Positions 58,058 through 64,000 of a DNA stretch of 64,000 nucleotides are shown one piece after another; within the stretch, counting starts at the first letter, position 1, and every line of letters begins with the position of its first letter. Position numbers and translations under genes: made by a program. The notes below the pieces were generated by a model. It did no database searches. It saw only the letters and a list, made by a program, of their open reading frames with translations, and was not told the origin of the DNA. This stretch comes from Luteibacter sp. Sphag1AF (lineage in GTDB: Bacteria; Pseudomonadota; Gammaproteobacteria; Xanthomonadales; Rhodanobacteraceae), in NCBI RefSeq assembly GCF_014192715.1, contig NZ_JACHYH010000006.1, forward strand, positions 62,001 to 126,000. The letters are read 5' to 3'.

Positions 58058-58090
58058 GGGGCGAGCTTGCCAGCGATGGAAGCTCGCCCC
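58058..58090. repeat. REP-like palindrome between convergent genes
   Basis: Perfect 11-base arms GGGGCGAGCTT and AAGCTCGCCCC with an 11-base loop, preceded by TGCGGTG. The core GGCGAGCTTGCC resembles repetitive extragenic palindromes of Pseudomonas and Xanthomonadales. It may also act as terminator for both flanking genes. Confidence 0.6.
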
Positions 58091-58096
58091 GCCAGC

Positions 58097-59506
58097 TCAA
58101 CCCTCGCGCGTCAGCTGATACGCCGCCAGGGCATCGTCCCGTGACACTTTCAGGTCCACGATGGGCGCCGGATATCCCGTGCGCCGCAGGATCTCCGGGT
58201 CCTCCCAGGGCGCATGAATCGCCCTGGACGGCACATCTTTCAGCTCCGGCACCCAGCGCCGGATGTACGCCGCGTCGGCATCGAACTTCGCCGACTGAGT
58301 CACGGGGTTGAAGATGCGGAAGTACGGCGCGGCGTCCGCGCCACTCCCCGCCACCCACTGCCAGCCCAGGCTGTTGTTCGCCAGATCAGCGTCCACCAGC
58401 GTTTCCCAGAACCACTTCGCGCCATACAGCCAATGCTGGCGCAGATTCTTCGTCAGCAGGCTGGCGACCAGCATCCGCACGCGGTTGTGCATCCAGCCGG
58501 TGGCCCACAGCTCACGCATCCCCGCATCCACGATGGGAATGCCCGTACGGCCACGCTGCCATCGGTGCAGCAGCGCCTCGTCTTTCCGCTTCCAGCGGAA
58601 GCCATCGAACCGCGGATTGAAGTTCTCCCGCGGCGTCTTCGGGAAGTGGAAAAGAAGATGGTGCGCAAACTCGCGCCACCCCAGCTGACGCAGATACGGC
58701 TCGATGTCCGCATGCCGCCGTGACGAGGCGATGTTCGCACGCAGACCTGCCGCCACCTGCCTGGGCGTGATTTCGCCGAAGTGCAGGTGCGGGGAGAGAC
58801 GCGAGGTGCCGTGTCGTGCAGGCAGGTCGCGGGCCTCGGCATAGGCAGAAACGGCATCGTCGCCGAAGAGTTCAACCAGTTCTGCCGCCCCGGCCTCGCC
58901 GGGCATCCATTCGGCAAATCCGGTGGCCCAGTCCAGCGTGGGCAGGAGCTTTAGATCATCAATGCTCAAGCCGCCATCCAGACTCATGCAGCGCAGCGAA
59001 GCAGGAACGGGCAGCGGCTCGCCCAGGTCCAGGTCGGCGCGCAGGGTCCGCCAGAACGGCGTGAACACCTTGTAGGGCTGGCCCTGCTGGGTCTGGATGT
59101 CCCACGGCTCAACCCAGAGGTTGCCCCGATACATCGCAACCTCGATACCGTCAGAGGCCAGCGCCTTCTCCACCCGGGCATCGTGACGCAGCGCGTAAGG
59201 CTCATAGAGTCGGGACGCGTACACCGCCACCGCCCCGGTCTGCGCGATCACATCCTTGAGAACCTCAAGGCTGCCGCCGCGCCGGATATGCAGTGCACCC
59301 TGGTGGGGACCGAGCGAACGATTCAGCGCCTCCAGGGAGTGATGCAGCCACCACCGGCTGGCAGCACCGGGGGCCCACTCGCCGTCCTCTTCTGGAGCGT
59401 CGATATACAGGGGTAGGATGTGCTCATGCGCCGCTGCTGCCGCCGTGAGGGCAGCGTGATCTTCCAGGCGCAGGTCGCGGCGAAACCAGACAATCGCGAT
59501 AGTCAT
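58097..59506 (-). CDS. phrB: Deoxyribodipyrimidine photolyase
   Basis: 469 residues. Antenna domain (WFRRDLRLEDHAAL near the start) and FAD domain with the photolyase signatures TGIPIVDAGMRELWATGWMHNRVRM and the nearby ASLLTKNLRQHWLYGAKWFWETLVDADLANNSLGWQWVAGSG. It repairs cyclobutane pyrimidine dimers with blue light. A class I (folate-type) enzyme is most likely. Convergent with the CPA2 gene and divergent from the glycine-zipper gene. Confidence 0.96.
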   Translation of the reverse strand: MTIAIVWFRRDLRLEDHAALTAAAAAHEHILPLYIDAPEEDGEWAPGAASRWWLHHSLEALNRSLGPHQGALHIRRGGSLEVLKDVIAQTGAVAVYASRLYEPYALRHDARVEKALASDGIEVAMYRGNLWVEPWDIQTQQGQPYKVFTPFWRTLRADLDLGEPLPVPASLRCMSLDGGLSIDDLKLLPTLDWATGFAEWMPGEAGAAELVELFGDDAVSAYAEARDLPARHGTSRLSPHLHFGEITPRQVAAGLRANIASSRRHADIEPYLRQLGWREFAHHLLFHFPKTPRENFNPRFDGFRWKRKDEALLHRWQRGRTGIPIVDAGMRELWATGWMHNRVRMLVASLLTKNLRQHWLYGAKWFWETLVDADLANNSLGWQWVAGSGADAAPYFRIFNPVTQSAKFDADAAYIRRWVPELKDVPSRAIHAPWEDPEILRRTGYPAPIVDLKVSRDDALAAYQLTREG

Positions 59507-59623
59507 TGCATAAGTATCGTACGAAAAGTCTGAATTTCGTCGTATTCAGTTCAGCCTGAATGCTTAGACTTGATATCCATGCGATCTGACAGATCGTCGG
59601 GCCATCCACCAGGAGACAAGAAT

Positions 59624-60073
59624 ATGAAACTGAAGTACGTACTCGGCATTGAGATGGCTGTCCTTCTCGCTCTCGCTGTCAGCGGGTCGGCGAACGCCGC
59701 CACGCTCACCCGCAGCGACGGCATCTATGTGCGCTGCGACCAGTGCGGCGTGGTGCAGAGCATCGAACACAACATCACCCAGGGCCGTGACCACGGCACA
59801 GCGGGTGCGGTCATCGGCGCCATTGCCGGTGGCGTGCTGGGCAACCAGGTCGGCAAGGGCAATGGTCGCAAGCTGGCCACGGTGGGCGGCGCAGTGGGCG
59901 GCGGCTTCGCCGGCAACGCCATCGGCAAGGGCGGCGGCAGTGAAAGCTACACCCTGCGCCTGAAGATGGGCACGGGCGGCTACTCCAACGTGCAGGTCAA
60001 GGATGCTTCCGCGATCCGCCAGGGCGACATCGTCGTCGTGGACGATCAGGGCAACGTCTCGCGCGTGCAGTAA
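59624..60073 (+). CDS. Glycine-zipper 2TM-domain envelope protein
   Basis: 149 residues from ATG 59624 with AGGAG nine bases upstream. Signal peptide (cleavage near ANA at 22), then a YVRCDQCGVVQSIEHN block and a glycine zipper at about 60-105 (AGAVIGAIAGGVLGNQVGKG, GGFAGNAIGKGGG), like the SlyB/17-kDa antigen family, though without an N-terminal lipid Cys. Probably an outer-membrane structural or stress protein. It ends before a perfect inverted repeat. Confidence 0.9.
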   Translation: MKLKYVLGIEMAVLLALAVSGSANAATLTRSDGIYVRCDQCGVVQSIEHNITQGRDHGTAGAVIGAIAGGVLGNQVGKGNGRKLATVGGAVGGGFAGNAIGKGGGSESYTLRLKMGTGGYSNVQVKDASAIRQGDIVVVDDQGNVSRVQ

Positions 60074-60083
60074 TTGAATACAT

Positions 60084-60109
60084 GAGGGAGCGGGCTTGCC
60101 CGCTCCCTC
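60084..60109. repeat. Perfect palindrome (REP-like) between convergent genes
   Basis: Twelve-base arms GAGGGAGCGGGC and GCCCGCTCCCTC around TT, ten bases after the glycine-zipper gene and eight before the lpxK stop. It fits a shared two-way transcription end. The GGGAGCGGGCTTGCCCGCTCC core is a REP-type motif. Confidence 0.6.
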
Positions 60110-60116
60110 TGCGCGG

Positions 60117-61097
60117 TCAGCCCCGCCGGGCGCCCGCCACGCGGGACGCCACCGCATCAAAGAACGCCTCGTCCAGCACCGCCTGCACGGGCACGCGCCA
60201 CCAATGGGGGCGTGCGAAGGCACGGCATTTCACCGCGTCCTTGTCGGTCATCAGCACCGGACATCCGTCATCAAACGTGAGGTCGCTCGCCGAAAACGCA
60301 TGGTGATCGGCGAATGCGTGATCGCGCACGTCCACGCCCTGATCGCGCAGGCTGCGAAAAAATCGCCCCGGATTGCCGATGCCGGCCACCGCGTGTACCG
60401 GCCGCTCCGTGAAGTCCGATAGCGGCAGCACCTGCTCTGGATCAGCCATGTTGATAGCGAAGCCGCCGCGCAGCGTCATCGGTATTTCGTCATCCACGAG
60501 CCGGCCGCCGTTGTTCACGATGAAGTCGACCCGATCCAGGCGCGACAGCGGCTCACGCAGCGGGCCGGCCGGCAGCAACCGCGCATTACCGAAACGCCGC
60601 TCGCCGTCGATCACGCAGATTTCGACGTCACGCGCCAGCCGGTAGTGCTGCAATCCGTCGTCAGCCAGCACGACGTCGCACCCTTCATTGATCAACAGCC
60701 GTGCCGCTTCCGGGCGCTGCCTGCCGATGGCAACCGGTACGCCACTCTGGAAAATCAGGCACGGCTCATCGCCAACCGTCGCGGCGGAGGATTGGGCATC
60801 CAGCAGCGCAGGACCACGCTCGGAGCCGCCATACCCACGACTGACGACACCCGGCCGGTATCCGCGCTCCACCAGTGCCCGCGCGAGCGCAATGATCAGC
60901 GGTGTCTTGCCGGTGCCACCGATGGTGATGTTGCCCACGACGACCACGGGCACAGCCAGGCGCACGGCCAGCGAAGGATCGCGGCGAAAGCGCTCTTCTT
61001 TGCGGGTGACGGTGCGCCGGTAAAGCGCTTCCAGCGGCAGCGTCCACAAGGGAGGCTGCCGCCCGTCGTACCAGCGCCGCTGCAGGGCGTCGGCCAT
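60117..61097 (-). CDS. lpxK: Tetraacyldisaccharide 4'-kinase
   Basis: 326 residues from ATG 61097; GTG at 61103 (two residues more) is possible. P-loop GGTGKT at about 60-65 (VVVGNITIGGTGKTPL), a membrane-associated N-terminus (PLWTLPLEALYRR), and the VVSRGYGG and VVLADDGLQHYRLARD motifs. It phosphorylates lipid A precursor on the inner membrane's cytoplasmic side. Directly follows msbA. Confidence 0.96.
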   Translation of the reverse strand: MADALQRRWYDGRQPPLWTLPLEALYRRTVTRKEERFRRDPSLAVRLAVPVVVVGNITIGGTGKTPLIIALARALVERGYRPGVVSRGYGGSERGPALLDAQSSAATVGDEPCLIFQSGVPVAIGRQRPEAARLLINEGCDVVLADDGLQHYRLARDVEICVIDGERRFGNARLLPAGPLREPLSRLDRVDFIVNNGGRLVDDEIPMTLRGGFAINMADPEQVLPLSDFTERPVHAVAGIGNPGRFFRSLRDQGVDVRDHAFADHHAFSASDLTFDDGCPVLMTDKDAVKCRAFARPHWWRVPVQAVLDEAFFDAVASRVAGARRG

Positions 61098-61108
61098 GCT
61101 CACGAGGG

Positions 61109-62881
61109 TCAGTTCGCCAGGGCCTGATCGTGGAACTGCATGCGATGCAGTGCCGCGTAGTGACCGCCCTGCTCCAGCAACGCGCGATGTGTGCCCAGCT
61201 CCACGATGCGACCCTGATCCATCACCGCAATCTGGTCGGCGTGTTCGATGGTGGACAGGCGATGGGCAATGACCAGCGTGGTGCGGTCGCGCATCAGGCG
61301 ATGCAGCGCATCCTGGATGAGCCGCTCGGATTCGGTGTCCAGCGCGCTGGTCGCCTCGTCCAGCACGAGGATGGGCGAGTTCTTCAGAATGGCGCGCGCA
61401 ATGGCGATGCGCTGGCGCTGGCCGCCCGAAAGCGAATTGCCTGCCTGCCCGATCTGCGTGTGCAGCCCGTCCGGCATCCGCTCAATGAACTCCATGGCGT
61501 TGGCGGCCTTCGCCGCCGCCACGATGTCGGCTTCCGAGGCGCCAGCCAATTCGCCATAGGCAATGTTGGCGGCAACCGTATCGTCGAACAGCACCACGCT
61601 CTGCCCCACCCACGCGATCTGCCTGCGCAGTGACGCCAGGGTGTATTCCTCGTAGTTGGCGCCGTCCAGCAGGATGCGGCCGCTGGTCGGTTCGTAGAAG
61701 CGCGGCAGCAGGCTGACCAGGCTGCTCTTGCCGCTGCCGGAACGTCCCACCAGCGCGGTGACGGTGCCGGGACGGCAATGCAGGTCCACGCCACGCAGCG
61801 CCACATGCTGATTGCGCGGGTAAACCAGCTTGATGTCTTCAAAACGGATGTCGCCTTCCACGCTGGCGACTTCACGTGTGCCGACGTCGCGCTCGGGCGC
61901 CTCGTCCATGATGCCGAACAGGTCCTGGCACGCCGCCAGGCCGCGTTGCAGGCTGGACTGCACGCTGGTCAGGCGCTTGAGCGACGGCAACATGGCACCC
62001 ATCGCGGTCAGCACGGCGAAGAACACACCCGGGGTGATGTGCTGCAATGCCTGAGGCCGGGTGCCGAGATACACCAGAAGCGCCAGCGCAAAGGCGCCGG
62101 TCGTCTGGATGGTCGCGCTGGACAGCGCGCTGGTGGAGGAAATCTTGAGGTTCAGCGAACGCGCGTGATCGGCCACCTCGTCAAACCGGGCCGTCTCATG
62201 CACCTGACCGCCATAGATGCGTACTTCGCGATTCGCACCCACGGCTTCCTCGACAACACTGGTGACCGAACCCATGTTGCCCTGCAAGCGCTTGCTGATG
62301 CGACGATAGCGACGGCTGACCACGGTGACGATCAATACGACGCACGGCACCAGCACAAGAAGCGCCAGGGTCAGGTACGCGCTTTGGTAGAGCATCACCG
62401 AGAGCATGCCGACCACGGTCAGGCCTTCGGTCACCGCCACTTTCAGTGCGTCGGTGGACGCCTGGGCCACCTGCTCACTGGTATAGGTGATGCGGGAAAT
62501 CTGCTGACCACTGGGCTCACGATTGAAGAACGTGGCCGGCAGGCGCATGTACGAGGCGAACACATCTTTGCGGATCGACTGCACGACACCGCGCCCGATG
62601 TACGCCACGCCGTAGTCGGTGGCATAGGACGCCACGCCGCGCACAAGGAAGATGCTCATGATCCAGATGGGCATCCAGAAGATCGTGTGCGCGTCCTTGT
62701 TGGTGAACAGGTCGTCGATCAGCGGGCGGATCAGGTTGGTGAACAGCGCCAGGCAGGCCGGATCAATGATCATGCCGACGATGGCGATGAGGCCGATGCT
62801 CCAGTAGCGGCTGGTGTAGCCAAGCAGGCGCTTGTAGGTGCGCCAGCTCTCGACGTCCCAGACTTTCAATTTGGCACTCAC
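61109..62881 (-). CDS. msbA: Lipid A export ATP-binding/permease protein
   Basis: 590 residues. Six membrane segments in the first ~320 residues and a C-terminal ATPase: Walker A VGRSGSGKSS, signature NSLSGGQRQRIAIARA, Walker B ILVLDEATSALD, and H-loop VIAHRLSTIEH. It flips core-lipid A across the inner membrane as a homodimer. Its start overlaps the exbD stop by four bases, and lpxK follows 12 bases after, so the two lipid A genes share a message. Confidence 0.97.
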   Translation of the reverse strand: MSAKLKVWDVESWRTYKRLLGYTSRYWSIGLIAIVGMIIDPACLALFTNLIRPLIDDLFTNKDAHTIFWMPIWIMSIFLVRGVASYATDYGVAYIGRGVVQSIRKDVFASYMRLPATFFNREPSGQQISRITYTSEQVAQASTDALKVAVTEGLTVVGMLSVMLYQSAYLTLALLVLVPCVVLIVTVVSRRYRRISKRLQGNMGSVTSVVEEAVGANREVRIYGGQVHETARFDEVADHARSLNLKISSTSALSSATIQTTGAFALALLVYLGTRPQALQHITPGVFFAVLTAMGAMLPSLKRLTSVQSSLQRGLAACQDLFGIMDEAPERDVGTREVASVEGDIRFEDIKLVYPRNQHVALRGVDLHCRPGTVTALVGRSGSGKSSLVSLLPRFYEPTSGRILLDGANYEEYTLASLRRQIAWVGQSVVLFDDTVAANIAYGELAGASEADIVAAAKAANAMEFIERMPDGLHTQIGQAGNSLSGGQRQRIAIARAILKNSPILVLDEATSALDTESERLIQDALHRLMRDRTTLVIAHRLSTIEHADQIAVMDQGRIVELGTHRALLEQGGHYAALHRMQFHDQALAN

Positions 62882-63306
62882 TTGTCGGAGGCCGCTTCGG
62901 TGGGCGTGGTGGCAATGGACAGATGGCTGAAGCCAAGCTGGCCCAGCGCGTCCATGGCGCGCACGACATTCTGGTGCGCCGTCATGGCGTCGGCACGAAT
63001 GACGACAAGCCGTTCGCGATCGTTGCCGGCCACGCGTTCGATCGCCGTTTTGAGCGGATCAATGCCATCTCCCAGCACTTCATCGCTGCCCACGGAGTAA
63101 TGACCATCGCGATCGACCACGACGGTGAGCGCCTGGGCGGTGGCGTCCCTGGCCTCGGCGCTCGCCTTGGGCAGGTTGACCTGCATGCGCGAGTGCTCAA
63201 TGAACGTGGTGCTGAGCACGAAGAACATCAACAGTGTGAGCAGCACGTCGATCAGCGAGATCACGTTGATCTCGAAGTCGTCTTCTCTGCGGGAACCAAT
63301 GCGCAT
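62878..63306 (-). CDS. exbD: ExbD/TolR-family energy transducer subunit
   Basis: 142 residues from ATG 63306. One membrane helix near the start (about 14-36) with the proton-path Asp20 in ISLIDVLLT, then a periplasmic domain ending MTAHQNVVRAMDALGQLGF. With ExbB and TonB it uses the proton gradient to power outer-membrane transport. Between exbB and msbA, in the order usual for Xanthomonadales. Confidence 0.95.
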   Translation of the reverse strand: MRIGSRREDDFEINVISLIDVLLTLLMFFVLSTTFIEHSRMQVNLPKASAEARDATAQALTVVVDRDGHYSVGSDEVLGDGIDPLKTAIERVAGNDRERLVVIRADAMTAHQNVVRAMDALGQLGFSHLSIATTPTEAASDK

Positions 63307-63310
63307 GGGA

Positions 63311-63964
63311 TCAGCCGGCGGTCGACACGCTGTCGGCCGGTGCGCGGCGGCGCACGACCGGACGCGGTGCGGACAGGTCGTCCAGCAGCGCGGTGGCTTC
63401 CTTTTCCATTTCGACAACGTAGCCGCTGACGCGCGAACGGAAGTAGCGGTGCAGGACGTACGCGGGAATGGAAACGATCAGGCCGAACGCGGTGCAGATC
63501 AGTGCTTCGCCGATGCCACCGGCCATTTTCATGGGGTCGCCAATACCGCCCATCATCACGTTGAGGAACATGCGGATGAGACCGATGACGGTGCCGAGCA
63601 GTCCGAGCAGCGGGCCGATGAGCGCAATGGTGCCCAGGGTGCTGAGGTAACGCTCCATGCGGTGGACGACGTGGCGGCCGGTGTCTTCGATGCGCTCTTT
63701 GATGAGTTCGCGCGGACGGTCGCGCACGGCCAGTGCGCCGGCGAGCAGTTCGCCCAGGGGGGAGCCGTTTTCAAGGGCCTTGAGGTGTGCGGCGTCGAGT
63801 GTGTTGGAACGCGCCCACTGGCGCACTTCAGCACCAAGGCCAGGCGGAAGCACGGAGGAACGGCGCAGCGCCCAGAAGCGTTCGAGCACGATCGCCAGGG
63901 CGATCGCGGAGCAGATAAGAATCGGCAGAAGGGCCCAGCCGCCTGCCATCAAGATATCGAGCAC
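63311..63964 (-). CDS. exbB: ExbB/TolQ-family proton channel subunit
   Basis: 217 residues from GTG 63964 (VLDILMAGGWALLPILICSAIALAIVLERFWALRR), with GGGG six bases ahead; the in-frame ATG at 63994 would add ten residues. Three transmembrane segments, the latter two around LIGPLLGLLGTVIGLIRMF and IGEALICTAFGLIVSIPAYVL. It forms the pentameric channel around ExbD. First gene of the exbB-exbD-msbA-lpxK operon. Confidence 0.93.
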   Translation of the reverse strand: MLDILMAGGWALLPILICSAIALAIVLERFWALRRSSVLPPGLGAEVRQWARSNTLDAAHLKALENGSPLGELLAGALAVRDRPRELIKERIEDTGRHVVHRMERYLSTLGTIALIGPLLGLLGTVIGLIRMFLNVMMGGIGDPMKMAGGIGEALICTAFGLIVSIPAYVLHRYFRSRVSGYVVEMEKEATALLDDLSAPRPVVRRRAPADSVSTAG

Positions 63965-64000
63965 GTTTACCCCAACCTGAAGCCGGAATGACAAGCGCGC

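Overview
The window is high-GC, densely packed bacterial chromosome. Gene content points to the Xanthomonadales, most like Rhodanobacteraceae (Luteibacter/Dyella-type): the exbB-exbD-msbA-lpxK order, a chromosomal VirB/VirD4 secretion cluster whose VirB7 carries an extra globular domain, and an effector with the C-terminal Xanthomonas VirD4-interacting domain (XVIPCD). The genus is inference; no rRNA or tRNA gene was seen.

Layout. 1-11.4 kb: end of sodC, a VOC protein, rsuA, an RsmC-like methyltransferase, selO, an exported protein, a PAS-GGDEF-EAL protein, a DHA2 exporter, an RluA-type pseudouridine synthase, an HDOD protein and a lone receiver. 11.4-21.5 kb: a membrane-anchored Mrr-like nuclease; an overlapping pair that look like decayed enzymes (a dehydroquinase-like and a KdpB-like pseudoenzyme) divergent from xfp-ackA (phosphoketolase and acetate kinase); a FrnE-like oxidoreductase; an epimerase-like protein; class I fumarase; a thioredoxin-like protein. 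21.5-37.1 kb: an antibacterial-type type IV secretion system in the order virB7-8-9-10-2-3-4-5-6, an unknown exported protein, two tandem immunity-like genes separated by a broken effector start, a lipase effector with XVIPCD, and virD4. virB11 and virB1 are absent from the locus. 37.1-44 kb: LysR regulator and SDR, PadR regulator and siderophore-interacting protein, an AsmA-family protein behind a hairpin that covers its ribosome binding site, and a DMT transporter. 44-64 kb: a 2OG-Fe(II) oxygenase, glmM, folP, orn, sbcB, a DUF2461 protein, an MHS transporter, a YaeR-like VOC protein, epmA, ligA, a DHA2 transporter, a CPA2 antiporter, photolyase, a glycine-zipper protein, lpxK, msbA, exbD and exbB.

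How they work together. The secretion cluster reads as a contact-dependent killing machine. VirB proteins build the envelope channel, VirD4 should capture the effector through its C-terminal domain, the lipase domain would attack target membranes, and the membrane-anchored proteins encoded just upstream would protect the producer. Nearly all genes in the cluster overlap or lie within 40 bases of each other, so it is probably one or a few transcripts starting in the 580-base region before virB7, which contains a terminator and several perfect palindromes. xfp and ackA form a phosphoketolase shunt to acetyl phosphate, acetate and ATP. The last four genes form the usual Xanthomonadales block for lipid A maturation/export and energy-coupled transport.

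The most unusual items are the two-gene pseudoenzyme module at 12.3-13.4 kb, the 830-base-period duplication of the immunity gene with its effector remnant, the missing virB11/virB1, and the hairpin covering the AsmA-family ribosome binding site.
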